A stretch of DNA of 63,189 nucleotides, from contig JAJPJA010000047.1 of NCBI GenBank assembly GCA_021324455.1, positions 1-63,189 on the forward strand, in the 5' to 3' direction. Shown piece by piece: positions 34,263-42,845 of the stretch (within the stretch, counting starts at the first letter, position 1; the number at the start of each line of letters is the position of its first letter). The notes under the pieces were generated by a model, which saw only the letters and a program-made list of their open reading frames with translations, did no database searches and was not told where the DNA came from. The DNA comes from Pseudomonadota bacterium (lineage in GTDB: Bacteria > Desulfobacterota > Binatia > Binatales > Binataceae). A program made the translations under genes and the position numbers.

Positions 34263-36974
34263 ATGGATCGCCCGTGGCATTCCCTTGCCATCGATCGGGT
34301 CGCGGCTGAACTGGGGACGGATACCGCCCGCGGCCTGGCCGCCGACGAAGCCGCGATGCGGCTTGAGCGCGACGGCCCCAACGAAATTCGCAAGCCGCGC
34401 AAACAATCGGCGTGGCTGATGTTCCTGCGTCAGTTCGAGAGCGTGGTGATCTGGGTGCTGATCGCGGCCGCGGTGGTGTCGGTCGGGCTGGGCGAGCGGC
34501 TGGACGGCAGCGCGATAATCGCGATCGTCGTTCTCAACGCGCTCTTCGGGTTCGTCCAGGAATACCGCGCCGAACAGGCGGTCGCGGCGCTGTCGCGGAT
34601 GACGGCGCCGCGCGCCCGCGTGATCCGGAGCGGCCAAAGCCACGTCATCCCCGCCGCCGCCATCGTGCGCGGCGACCTGCTGGTGGCGGCCGAGGGCGAC
34701 CTCGTCGCGGCGGATGCGCGCCTGCTCGACGCCGCGATGCTCAAGGTCAATGAAGCTCCGCTTACCGGCGAGTCGGAGCCGGTAAACAAGCAGACCGCCG
34801 AATTTGCCGCCGATGCTTCACTGGCCGACCGCAGGAACATGTTGTTTTTGGGCACCAGCGTGGTCAGCGGCAGCGGCACCGCGATCGTGGTCGCGACCGG
34901 GATGAACACCGAGCTCGGCCGCATCGCGGCGCTGATCGAAACCGCCGACTCCGGCGAAACTCCCCTGCAGCGCAAGCTCAACGCGCTGGGCCTGCGCCTG
35001 CTGTGGGCCTGCCTCGCCATCGTGGTAATCGTGTTTTTGCTCGGGCTGCTGCGCAAGGACTCGATGCTGGAGTTGTTTTTGGGATCGGTCAGTCTGGCTG
35101 TGGCGGCGATTCCAGAAGGGCTGCCCGCCGTGGTAACGATCGCGCTGGCGCTGGGCGTGCGCAAGATGGTCCGCCGCCGCGCCCTGGTGCGTCGGCTGCC
35201 CGCGGTCGAGACGCTGGGCAGTGTGCAGGTGATCTGCACCGACAAAACCGGCACGCTCACCGTGGGCGAAATGACGGCGCGCCGCCTGGTCACCGCGTCG
35301 GGCATCTTCAACCTCACCGGCGAGGGCTACTCGACGCGCGGCGCGATCCTGACCGACGGAACCGCAGTTGACGCGGACAGCGATCCGGTGCTGTCGGACC
35401 TGTTGATCGCGGCGGCCGCCTGCAACGACGCGCAGTTAGCCGTGCGCGGCGGACACACCTCGATCGCCGGCGACCCGACCGAAGCGGCGCTGCTGGTCGC
35501 CGCCGCCAAGAGCGGTATCACGCGCGAGCGCGTCGAGGCGGAAATGCCCCGTCTGGCAAGCATTCCGTTCACTTCCGACCGCAAGCGGATGACCGTGGTC
35601 CGCCGGCGCGGCGGGAACGCGTGGGCGTTCGTGAAGGGCGCGCCGGAAATGATCATTGAGCGCTGCACCAGAATTCGCGCCGTTGAGGGCGACGCCGCGA
35701 TGTCGGCGGTCGACCGCGCCCGCATGCTTGAGGCCGCCTCCCTGATGGCCAACGACGCGCTGCGCGTGCTCGCCCTGGCCCATCGCCCGCTCAATTCCGC
35801 CTGCGAATCTCCGGAGTCGATCGGCGATGGTGAACCGATCGAACGCGGCCTTACCCTGATCGGGCTCGCCGGTTTGCAGGATCCGCCCCGTGCCGAAGCG
35901 CGCGCGGCAATCGCTCGCTGTAAGCGCGCCGGCATCCGAACCGTGATGATCACGGGCGACCATCGTGAAACCGCCGCCGCAATCGGGCGCGAACTGGGCA
36001 TCGTCGAGCGCGGCGGCCAGGTGCTGACCGGCGCTGAATTGGAGAAGATGAGCCGCGATCAGCTGACCTCAGCGGTGGACCGCATCTGCGTGTACGCGCG
36101 CGTGACGGCTGAGCACAAGTTGCGCATCGTGCGTGCCTGGAAGGCGCGCGGCAAGGTCGTCGCGATGACCGGCGACGGCGTCAATGACGCGCCGGCGCTC
36201 AAGGAAGCCGCGATCGGCGTTGCGATGGGCATCGCGGGCACCGAAGTCGCCAAGCAAGCCGCCGACATCATTATCACCGACGACAACTTCGCCTCGATTG
36301 TCGCCGCCGTCGAAGAGGGCCGCGGCATCTACGACAACGTGGTCAAGACGCTCAACTACCTGATGGGCGGCAATGCCGGAGAACTCACCGTGATGCTGGC
36401 GGCGGCGCTCGGCGGATGGCCGCTGCCGCTGCTGCCGATTCAGTTGCTGTGGATCAACCTGATCACCGACGGGCTGCCGGCACTGGCGCTGGCCACCGAC
36501 CCCATCGAACCCGGCGTGCTGGCGCGGCCGCCGCGCGACCCGAATGCGGAAATCATCAACCGCGCGTTCTTCGCCCGCCTGGCGCTCACCGGATGCCTGA
36601 CGGCGGCGGCCGCGCTGGGCGCGTTCGCGTGGGAGTACTACTCCAACGGCGACGTGGCCAACGCGCGCAACGCGGCGTTCTCCGCGCTGGTCATTGCCGA
36701 GCTGCTGCGATCGTTCGGCGCCCGCAGCAACGTGCGTACGGTGTGGGAGGTAGGGCTGTTCTCGAACATGCGGCTGTTCCTGATTGTAACCGGCAGTTTC
36801 GCGCTGCAGATGGCGATCTACCGCTGGGCTCCGCTGGAAATACTGTTCGACGCCAGACCGGTATCGGCGGCGATGCTCGGCCGCTGGATATTGCTTGGGA
36901 TGTTCCCGTTGTTGGCGCTTGAAATCGGAAAACTGATCTCGCGCCGCGCCGCAACGACCGGCAACCCGGGATAA
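34263..36974 (+). CDS. P2-type cation-translocating ATPase
   Basis: A 903-residue P-type ATPase with cation-ATPase N-terminal domain. The phosphorylated Asp327 is in DKTGTLT, TGES is at residues 168-171 and the M4 motif PEGLP is at 284-288. MTGDGVNDAPAL marks the hinge, and M5-M10 fill the C-terminus. PEGLP and the overall arrangement place it in the P2A/P2 group, which moves Ca2+, Mn2+ or Na+; it is not a heavy-metal (CPx) type. No N-terminal metal-binding repeats. A weak AAGG precedes the ATG. Ion specificity cannot be read reliably; a Ca2+/Mn2+ exporter is the first guess. Confidence 0.92.
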   Translation: MDRPWHSLAIDRVAAELGTDTARGLAADEAAMRLERDGPNEIRKPRKQSAWLMFLRQFESVVIWVLIAAAVVSVGLGERLDGSAIIAIVVLNALFGFVQEYRAEQAVAALSRMTAPRARVIRSGQSHVIPAAAIVRGDLLVAAEGDLVAADARLLDAAMLKVNEAPLTGESEPVNKQTAEFAADASLADRRNMLFLGTSVVSGSGTAIVVATGMNTELGRIAALIETADSGETPLQRKLNALGLRLLWACLAIVVIVFLLGLLRKDSMLELFLGSVSLAVAAIPEGLPAVVTIALALGVRKMVRRRALVRRLPAVETLGSVQVICTDKTGTLTVGEMTARRLVTASGIFNLTGEGYSTRGAILTDGTAVDADSDPVLSDLLIAAAACNDAQLAVRGGHTSIAGDPTEAALLVAAAKSGITRERVEAEMPRLASIPFTSDRKRMTVVRRRGGNAWAFVKGAPEMIIERCTRIRAVEGDAAMSAVDRARMLEAASLMANDALRVLALAHRPLNSACESPESIGDGEPIERGLTLIGLAGLQDPPRAEARAAIARCKRAGIRTVMITGDHRETAAAIGRELGIVERGGQVLTGAELEKMSRDQLTSAVDRICVYARVTAEHKLRIVRAWKARGKVVAMTGDGVNDAPALKEAAIGVAMGIAGTEVAKQAADIIITDDNFASIVAAVEEGRGIYDNVVKTLNYLMGGNAGELTVMLAAALGGWPLPLLPIQLLWINLITDGLPALALATDPIEPGVLARPPRDPNAEIINRAFFARLALTGCLTAAAALGAFAWEYYSNGDVANARNAAFSALVIAELLRSFGARSNVRTVWEVGLFSNMRLFLIVTGSFALQMAIYRWAPLEILFDARPVSAAMLGRWILLGMFPLLALEIGKLISRRAATTGNPG

Positions 36975-37020
36975 CTTCGCGCCTTTTTACCAATGCGCGG
37001 CCGCCGATGCCGCGCGGCTG

Positions 37021-37049
37021 AGGAAACCGGCTGCCGGAGCGGTTTTCCT
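37021..37049 (+). terminator. Hairpin after the P-type ATPase gene
   Basis: AGGAAACCG (37021-37029) pairs with CGGTTTTCCT (37040-37049) with one bulged base and a 10-base loop. It is not followed by a T-run, so it may be a processed 3' end structure rather than a true intrinsic terminator. Confidence 0.35.
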
Positions 37050-37094
37050 GTGCTAACAGTCTGTGCCGATTCTCATCCGACGGAAAACAACCGC

Positions 37095-37421
37095 ATGACG
37101 ACGCTCGAACTCCATCCATTGATTGCGGCGGGTGTGCTGGCTTCCACCGCCACCACCGACGCGGTTTACGTTCTGTTCAACGCGGCGGTGATGGCGCGCC
37201 GGCCGGCGCGGGCGGCGAACTGGAGCGGACTGTGGTATCTGCTCTCGGCGTTCGCCGTAATCAGCTACACCGGAAATCCCATCTACGTGCTGTTTGCCGC
37301 CGCCGGCTCATGGATCGGCGCGTTCTGCTCGGTCCGTTGGCTGCAAAAACGCGGCGCCGAACCCGGCACGAATGCGCCGCTGCGGCACGTGCGGCCGGGC
37401 AGCACCGGTCCGCTGAACTAA
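37095..37421 (+). CDS. Small multi-pass membrane protein
   Basis: A 108-residue protein with three hydrophobic stretches (about residues 8-30, 45-60 and 62-78: GVLASTATTDAVYVLFNAAV; LWYLLSAFAVISY; IYVLFAAAGSWIGAFCSV) and a polar tail. No family is recognised. The ATG follows AACCGC without a strong ribosome-binding site. The glycine/alanine-rich helices with TGNPIYVL suggest a small transporter-like or scaffold protein, but nothing specific. Its TAA overlaps the stop of the convergent NTF2-like gene through a shared CTAA. Confidence 0.65.
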   Translation: MTTLELHPLIAAGVLASTATTDAVYVLFNAAVMARRPARAANWSGLWYLLSAFAVISYTGNPIYVLFAAAGSWIGAFCSVRWLQKRGAEPGTNAPLRHVRPGSTGPLN

Positions 37422-37825
37422 ACGGGCTGCTCAGGGAAAAATGTCTCGCGCACGTGATTGGTATCGTTGTATTCGCGCGCCTGCGCGATGCGGCCGCCCT
37501 CGAAGCGCAGAAAGAAATGATACCGGTTGTTATAATGCTTGCCGTTGCCGGCGATGGTGTCGGCGCGCGCCTGCACCGCCACGTGCGGCCCTTCGGCGAC
37601 CACCGTGTCGAATTTCATGTTGAGCCCGTTGGGGAACCAGCTCTTCATGATTTTCGGAAACCACTTCAGGAACTGGTCGCGTTTCTGCACCTTCACGCCC
37701 GGCGCGCGCATCATGAATTCAAATTCGAAATCGTCGGCAATCAGGCCGGCGAGCACGCCGGCGTCGGGATGGTTCATCTGGTCGAGAAACGCCAGTGCGC
37801 GTTGCTTTTGGGCGGCTGCGTCCAT
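37418..37825 (-). CDS. NTF2-like / SnoaL-like protein
   Basis: A 135-residue NTF2-fold protein: RALAFLDQMNHPDAGVLAGLIADDFEFEFM at the start, then the KWFPKIMKSWFPNGLNMKF helix-strand, then HVAVQARADTIAGNGKHYNNRYHFFLRFEGGRIAQAREYND. The end resembles limonene-1,2-epoxide hydrolase/ketosteroid isomerase-like SnoaL proteins. I start at MDAAAQ because AGGGAGAAG precedes it. It converges with the small membrane protein, sharing CTAA at the stops. No catalytic residue can be pinned down with confidence. Confidence 0.8.
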   Translation of the reverse strand: MDAAAQKQRALAFLDQMNHPDAGVLAGLIADDFEFEFMMRAPGVKVQKRDQFLKWFPKIMKSWFPNGLNMKFDTVVAEGPHVAVQARADTIAGNGKHYNNRYHFFLRFEGGRIAQAREYNDTNHVRETFFPEQPV

Positions 37826-37894
37826 TCTACTTCTCCCTGCAATGAGCGGGCGCAATTATAGGATTGGCGCGAGCGGGAAGTCCACGCCGCCGCC

Positions 37895-38257
37895 TCACGA
37901 TGCCCTGCGCAGTCCCCGCAGTGCGATTCTTTCGATCAGCAAGCGCCAGAATCCGGATTGCGACAGCCGCCGTTCCAGCACCGGCCGCAGGCATCGCTTG
38001 CATGTGGTCGACAACCGGCTCACACCGTGGCCGGCGGCCACCGCGATATCCAGCTCGTCGATCCGCCGCCATGAGCCGGGCTCGATCTCGTACAGCACCT
38101 GGTCGCCCGGCCGGATGATCACCACACTGCGCACGCGGCTTGGACCGTTGAACGTGCGCACCCGATCGACTCCCGGATGGCCCATGTTGTGCCATTCGAT
38201 CTGACTGGTGGTTAAATCCGCCTTGCGCGGATTTTCGCAGACGGCGCATAGATGCAT
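37895..38257 (-). CDS. Small protein with two CxxC pairs (putative zinc ribbon)
   Basis: A 120-residue protein starting MHLCAVCENPRKADLT, with a second pair CKRC near residue 95 followed by a basic tail (RLLIERIALRGLRR). Four cysteines in two knuckles would bind a single zinc. The middle (SVVIIRPGDQVLYEIEPGSW, RIDELDIAV) is beta-rich. No family recognised. The start is set by GGAG eight bases before the ATG at 38257. Nothing in the neighbourhood suggests a role; nucleic-acid or protein binding is only a guess based on the zinc ribbon and basic tail. Confidence 0.6.
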   Translation of the reverse strand: MHLCAVCENPRKADLTTSQIEWHNMGHPGVDRVRTFNGPSRVRSVVIIRPGDQVLYEIEPGSWRRIDELDIAVAAGHGVSRLSTTCKRCLRPVLERRLSQSGFWRLLIERIALRGLRRAS

Positions 38258-38525
38258 TATGCGTCTCCACGCCGCCGCCGCGCGGACGGCGGCTTCCAGT
38301 CTCATCGTTTTAACAAGGCGCGGCCGAAAATGCAAAATGGAGCGAGGCCGGACTGGTCAAAACGGTTGCGCCACAGCATGATTTGAATCGTTGCCCTGGG
38401 ACCCGATGCCCGGCATACATAGGGTCAGGCTTGCTTGAGTAATTAAAAGTGACGCTAAGCGTTCGGCTGAACTCCGCTTTCACGGCCGCGGATGCCTCCC
38501 GCCCGCCGTGCGGGATTTCGCGCGG

Positions 38526-39245
38526 GTGAACCAGTTCGCCGCACAAACCCTGCTCCTGCTTGAAATCGCGGGCGTGAACGTCTTGCTCAGCGGCGACAAT
38601 GCGGTCGTGGTCGGGATGACGATCCGCAACCTTTACACCGGGCGGCGCAGGTTGGTTGCCGCCGCGGGAATCTTGATTGCCGTGACGCTCCAAACCGCGG
38701 CGACCTTCAGCGTTGCGCGGACGCTGCAAATCCCCGCGGTGTCGCTGGTAGCGGCGGTCCTGCTCTGCTCGATCGCCATCCGGATGTCGCGCGGCAACCG
38801 GCAATCGGCGCCGCTCTCTCCACCCAAGCGCCGGGGCCGCGGCATTCTCGCTTCGACCGCCGCCGTCGCCGGCGCCTACTTCGCCATGTCGCTCGACAAC
38901 ATTTTGGCGGTGGCCGCGGTCGGACGCGGGCATCCGTGGCTGCTGATTATCGGCCTGCCGCTGAGTTGCGCCGCGATAATTCCCGCCAGCCTTCTGATAG
39001 CAAATCTGATGCAACGCTATCCTTTGATTTTAACCGCCGGCGCCGCGCTTGTGGCCTGGGTCGCGGGCTCGATGCTGGCGGCGGCAGCGTCGCACTTTTA
39101 TCATTTTTCCGGCGGCCGTCCAGCGCAGATCGCAATTCCCTCCTTAACCACCGCCGCCGTTATAACCTCTCCTTTATGGTGGCCGTGCCGGGACCGCCAG
39201 CCCGCGCCGAAGCTTCGCCAGCGGGGCGGGGTTGATCTGAAATGA
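38526..39245 (+). CDS. TerC/YjbE-type integral membrane protein
   Basis: A protein of about 239 residues with two TerC-like halves. Half one has IAGVNVLLSGDNAVVVGMTIRNL; half two has AYFAMSLDNILAVAAVGRGHPWLL. The acidic SGDN and SLDN motifs are the metal-coordinating centres proposed for TerC transporters, which export Mn2+ or load metal onto secreted proteins. Six to seven TM helices are apparent. GTG at 38526 is taken as the start, with GTG at 38508 as alternative; neither has a strong ribosome-binding site. The charged C-terminus after LWWPC is atypical. I find no yybP-ykoY riboswitch upstream. Confidence 0.85.
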   Translation: MNQFAAQTLLLLEIAGVNVLLSGDNAVVVGMTIRNLYTGRRRLVAAAGILIAVTLQTAATFSVARTLQIPAVSLVAAVLLCSIAIRMSRGNRQSAPLSPPKRRGRGILASTAAVAGAYFAMSLDNILAVAAVGRGHPWLLIIGLPLSCAAIIPASLLIANLMQRYPLILTAGAALVAWVAGSMLAAAASHFYHFSGGRPAQIAIPSLTTAAVITSPLWWPCRDRQPAPKLRQRGGVDLK

Positions 39246-39460
39246 ACCCAACACGCATCCGGCGCCAACGGCTGCGCGCCTGCCCCCTCCATAGCGCTGC
39301 GACGGGCCCGTTTCAAAGTTAAAGGTCTGCGCTGTTGCGCAATTGTAACTACCCAGCCAAAGGTGATACACGGCGGAAGATTCACCGATGCCGGTGGGCG
39401 GCCGGGGCGTGACCGTTCGCACCCAGAGCGGCCCGTCTTTGAGCATCGCGGGATTTACGA

Positions 39461-40648
39461 ATGCGGATACGATTGGGCGCTGCATCAGGGATCATTTTTG
39501 CGGCCTGGCTGGTCGCGGCGCTGTCATCCGCGCAGGCTCCGCCGCCCGAAGGCGTACGCGTGCGCGAACTCGGCCCGATTGGGCCGCATTGGGTATTTCT
39601 CGTCAGTCCCGCCGGCGCCGATAGCGAGCTTTCGACCAAAATTGAAATCGTCGACGGCGACTCGCTGCAACTGCTGGGTTTGCTCACCGGCGGCTTGCTC
39701 AGCACCGCCGCGCTCTCGCCCGACCGCAAGTTCATCTACATGGCCGACACCTTCTACTCGCGCGGATCGCGCGGCGATCGCACCGATGTCATCTCCATTT
39801 ACGACGCGCGGCGGCTCGCGCCGGTGCACGAAGTCGTAATTCCGGCCAAACGCCAGCAGCACATCCCGCCCGACAGTTCGGCGCTGACGATTACGCCTGA
39901 TGGCCGCTTCCTGCTGGTTGCCAACCTGACGCCCGCAACTTCGGTCACTGTGGTGGATGTCAACTCCAACAAGGTTGCCGGTGAAATCGACACTGCCGGA
40001 TGCGCCGGAATCGTGATGGCCGGAGCGCGCCGGTTCAATTCCATCTGCGGCGACGGCGCCTTGCTCTCGATCCGCTTCGATGACCGCGGCAAGGCGGCAG
40101 CTTCCAGACGGATGGCCAGGCCGTTCTTCGATCCGGAAAAAGATCCCGTGTTCAGCGTTCCGGCGGTGATCGGCAAGCGCGCGTATTACGCGAGCTATCA
40201 CGGCATGGTGTATCCGGTGGATTGGGAGGCGGACCCGCCCATAGCCGGCGCGCCATGGCCGATGCTGTCGGGGGAGGATCGCAAAGCCGGATGGCGTCCG
40301 GGCGGATACCAACCGCTGGCCGCCTATGCGCCGGGCAAACTGATTTACATCCTGATGCATCAGGGCGGCGAATGGACCCACAAACAGGCGGGAACCGAAG
40401 TCTGGGTCTACAACATCGAGCAGCGCCGCCGGGTGGACAAAATCGTGCTGCCCCGTCCCGGCAGCGAAGTTTACGTCACGCCGGATCGCGACCCCCGGAT
40501 GTTCGTCGTCTCGCTGCCGGAACTCAACGGACCGCCCAGCGCTCCAATCCTCCAGTCGTTTTCCACCGCAAGCGGAAGGTACCTGGGAGCGCTCGATCAA
40601 CTGCCGGGATTTCCGCTGTGGATTTTCGGGCCCGCCCGAGCTATGTGA
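39461..40648 (+). CDS. TTQ amine dehydrogenase heavy (alpha) chain
   Basis: A 395-residue periplasmic beta-propeller subunit of the methylamine/aromatic amine dehydrogenase family. A signal peptide (GIIFAAWLVAALSSAQA) precedes the mature chain. Propeller blades show YMADTFYSRGSRGDRTDVISIYDA, HIPPDSSALTITPDGRFLLVAN, then VDVNSNKVAGEIDTAGCAGI and, near the end, TEVWVYNIEQRRRVDKIVL. The heavy chain holds the TTQ-bearing light chain and shapes the substrate channel. It is followed at 12 bases by the light chain, as in BEDA-type operons but without the intervening E and D genes. Substrate (methylamine versus aromatic amine) is not decided by this chain alone. Confidence 0.93.
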   Translation: MRIRLGAASGIIFAAWLVAALSSAQAPPPEGVRVRELGPIGPHWVFLVSPAGADSELSTKIEIVDGDSLQLLGLLTGGLLSTAALSPDRKFIYMADTFYSRGSRGDRTDVISIYDARRLAPVHEVVIPAKRQQHIPPDSSALTITPDGRFLLVANLTPATSVTVVDVNSNKVAGEIDTAGCAGIVMAGARRFNSICGDGALLSIRFDDRGKAAASRRMARPFFDPEKDPVFSVPAVIGKRAYYASYHGMVYPVDWEADPPIAGAPWPMLSGEDRKAGWRPGGYQPLAAYAPGKLIYILMHQGGEWTHKQAGTEVWVYNIEQRRRVDKIVLPRPGSEVYVTPDRDPRMFVVSLPELNGPPSAPILQSFSTASGRYLGALDQLPGFPLWIFGPARAM

Positions 40649-40660
40649 ACACGAGCGGAA

Positions 40661-41167
40661 ATGGACGCGCTGGTTGAACGGATAACCCGCACGGTCGCGA
40701 TGCGGACTTCGCGCCGGGGAATCCTGGGAATGCTGGGCAGGGTTCTGCTCGGCGCCGCGGTATTGCCGCTGCTGCCGGTGGATCGTATTTCCGCTCGCGC
40801 CAACGCCGCTGCTGCTGACGCGGGAGAAGGCGACCCGTTGAGTTGCGATTACTGGCGCTATTGCGGATTCGACGGCTCGCTGTGCGGATGCTGCGGCGGG
40901 AGCACCACCGAGTGCCCCCCCGGCACCATGATGTCGCCCACGTCATGGGTCGGCACCTGCAAACATCCGCTGGACGGCAAGGAATACATAATCGGGTACC
41001 GCGACTGCTGCGGCAAAGACAATTGCGGCCGATGCTTCTGCCAGAACAACAAGGGTGATATGCCGCTGTATCGCACCCAGCTCGATAACGGCGTCACCTG
41101 GTGTTTCGGCACCTCCAGTTACGTGGTCAACTGCACCACGGCGGTTAAGCTGGGACTGAAGAGCTGA
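40661..41167 (+). CDS. TTQ amine dehydrogenase light (beta) chain
   Basis: A 168-residue light chain that carries the tryptophan tryptophylquinone cofactor. A Tat-like signal (TSRRGILGML, hydrophobic run to about residue 40) directs export. The two cofactor tryptophans are Trp96 in SWVGTC and Trp147 in TWCFG; the catalytic-base aspartate is Asp115 in YRDCCG. Fourteen cysteines (62, 68, 75, 77, 78, 85, 100, 116, 117, 122, 125, 127, 148, 158) follow the pattern CGCC and NCGRC, which I recall for aromatic amine dehydrogenase rather than the twelve of methylamine dehydrogenase. Oxidises a primary amine to aldehyde and ammonia, passing electrons to a cytochrome or cupredoxin. Confidence 0.95.
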   Translation: MDALVERITRTVAMRTSRRGILGMLGRVLLGAAVLPLLPVDRISARANAAAADAGEGDPLSCDYWRYCGFDGSLCGCCGGSTTECPPGTMMSPTSWVGTCKHPLDGKEYIIGYRDCCGKDNCGRCFCQNNKGDMPLYRTQLDNGVTWCFGTSSYVVNCTTAVKLGLKS

Positions 41168-41186
41168 AGCGCGGCGGCTTGACCGC

Positions 41187-41678
41187 ATGCTGACCAGATC
41201 GATTCTATCCGCGGCGATGGTCGCAGCATGCCTGACGGTAGCCGCGCCGGCGGCCGGCGACAGCCGCGGCGCGGCGCTGTTCACGCAACATTGCGCCGTA
41301 TGCCATCAGGCCGGCGCACAGGGGATTGCCGGGATGTATCCGCCGCTGGCCGATTCCGTGGGCGGCTTCGTCCGGTCGGGTGCCGGCCGCGCCTACCTGG
41401 TGCACGTGCTGTCGTTCGGCCTGAGCGGGGCGATCACCGTGCGCGGCGGGCGTTACAACGGCTTCATGCAGTCGTGGCCGCAGTTGAGCGACGACGATAT
41501 CGCCCGGCTTCTCAATCACGTGCTGACCAATTTCAACGCCGCGGTTCTGCCGCACGATTTTACCCGGTACACCGCGGCTGAAGTAAAACGCGATCGCGCC
41601 CGCGCGATGACTTCAAGCGATGTTTACCGCGAGTTGCAGACGCTCGGCGCCGCTTCGGTCAAAGCCGACGCAAAGTAA
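41187..41678 (+). CDS. Monoheme cytochrome c, amine dehydrogenase operon
   Basis: A 163-residue exported cytochrome c. A signal peptide ends near PAAGDS; the heme motif CAVCH is at residues 36-40 (Cys36, Cys39, His40). A Met-bearing loop, YNGFMQSWPQL, around residue 95 supplies the probable distal ligand, and LSDDDIARLLNHVLTNF is the usual C-terminal helix. It lies 19 bases after the light chain, in the place where a cupredoxin (amicyanin) gene is often found. It is the likely direct or intermediate electron acceptor of the amine dehydrogenase (inference). Confidence 0.9.
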   Translation: MLTRSILSAAMVAACLTVAAPAAGDSRGAALFTQHCAVCHQAGAQGIAGMYPPLADSVGGFVRSGAGRAYLVHVLSFGLSGAITVRGGRYNGFMQSWPQLSDDDIARLLNHVLTNFNAAVLPHDFTRYTAAEVKRDRARAMTSSDVYRELQTLGAASVKADAK

Positions 41679-41679
41679 T

Positions 41680-42111
41680 ATGAAGCGGTGGGCGTTGCTC
41701 TCGATTGCCCTGCTAGCCGCCGCATCGGCTCGCGCAACTCCGCCCGATCAGCTCTACACGCTCAATTGCTGGGGATGCCATCAGCCGCACGCGCAGGGGA
41801 TTGCGGGCAGCGTGCCGCGCCTGGCCAATTCGATGGGCTACTTTCTCCATCTGCCGCAGGGACGCGAGTACCTGGTCGAGGTGCCGGGCGTGGCCGCCTC
41901 CCCGCTAAGCGACGGCGACATCGCGCGCGTGCTCAACTGGATGCTGTTGACGTTCAGCCGCGCTGAACTGCCCAGGCGCTTCGTTCCTTACACCGCCGCC
42001 GAAGTCCACAAGTATCGTGCGCATATTCCGCCTGACGTGATCGAAACGCGGCGCCGACTGTCAACGAAACTCAAAGCAATGGGTTTCGAGGTGTCCCGGG
42101 ACGGCAGGTGA
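41680..42111 (+). CDS. Second monoheme cytochrome c, Met-ligand loop missing
   Basis: A 143-residue exported protein (signal peptide LLSIALLAAASARA) with heme motif CWGCH at residues 30-34. It shares HAQGIAG and the LSDGDIARVLNWML helix with the preceding cytochrome, so the two are paralogues. The loop that carries the distal Met in the first one is replaced by a short PGVAASPLS stretch, leaving no obvious methionine ligand. Another residue (for example His37) or an open site is possible. The gene starts two bases after the upstream stop, so it is translationally coupled and probably co-regulated with the dehydrogenase. Confidence 0.85.
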   Translation: MKRWALLSIALLAAASARATPPDQLYTLNCWGCHQPHAQGIAGSVPRLANSMGYFLHLPQGREYLVEVPGVAASPLSDGDIARVLNWMLLTFSRAELPRRFVPYTAAEVHKYRAHIPPDVIETRRRLSTKLKAMGFEVSRDGR

Positions 42112-42248
42112 ATTCGGTTGATGGGGGCGCAATGCCGCAGCGGTGTCGGACACCCGCTTCGACGCATTGAAGATGCCTTGGGCGATCGAAGCCCTCGGCT
42201 CCACTCCACCCACGGCCGCCCGCCTCCTATTACGTCATCATGAATCCT

Positions 42249-42845
42249 CTACTCCGCGGCGTCCGCGCGCAGGTACTCCTGAATCGACGCCACACCGAGC
42301 TGCTTGGCCTGCAGCAGGCTTTCCAGATGCTCGCGGGTATTGACCAGGCCTTTGGCGCGGACTTTTCCCTTCTCGTCGATCAGCACCGCATACGGAAGCT
42401 TGCCGATATGGAAGGCCATCCCCAATTCCGCGGACAGCACGTACGGATACTCCTCCAGCCCGTGCGACTTGACGAACCGCTCCTGCTCCGCCGAATCGCC
42501 GTCGCTGGCGAAGACCAACCGTATCCAGGACTCGGCTCTGGCAATCGCCTTGATCGCGGGAAGCAGCTTTTTGCACACCGGACATCGGGGTGAGACGAAC
42601 ATCACCAACATGCTCCTGGCGGCTTGCGGACGCCCGATCATCACCGGACGTTGGCGGATGTCGGTCAGCTCGAACACCGGAGACGCATCGCCGATGGCCG
42701 GTCCGCGATCGATGGTAAGGGCGCCCATCGGCGCGATGCGCTCGTGCAGAACCCCGATCTGCCGCACCAGCGCGAATACCACGGCAGCAAGGCATAGCAG
42801 CGCCGCCCACGATACGATCTGCGAAATCAGCAGGGCTTCAACCAC
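42249..42845 (-). CDS. MauD-like thioredoxin-fold protein
   Basis: A 198-residue membrane-anchored thioredoxin-like protein with a TM helix near residues 10-28 and the active-site CPVC at residues 88-91 (preceded by MFVSPR). The long N-terminal anchor and the VFELTDIRQRPVMIGRPQ strand match MauD, which helps form the many disulfides of the TTQ-enzyme light chain. The start is a GTG that overlaps the mauE stop by eight bases. It faces the mau structural genes from the opposite strand. Disulfide oxidase or isomerase function is inferred from the family. Confidence 0.9.
   Translation of the reverse strand: MVEALLISQIVSWAALLCLAAVVFALVRQIGVLHERIAPMGALTIDRGPAIGDASPVFELTDIRQRPVMIGRPQAARSMLVMFVSPRCPVCKKLLPAIKAIARAESWIRLVFASDGDSAEQERFVKSHGLEEYPYVLSAELGMAFHIGKLPYAVLIDEKGKVRAKGLVNTREHLESLLQAKQLGVASIQEYLRADAAE

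Noticed and set aside
38336-38525. Possible yybP-ykoY manganese riboswitch before the TerC-like gene
   Set aside because: The conserved GGGGAGUA-type core and paired helices could not be found in the 190 bases upstream.
39461-42111. Assigning the substrate as methylamine from the gene names alone
   Set aside because: The light-chain cysteine pattern is closer to aromatic amine dehydrogenase, so the substrate is left open.
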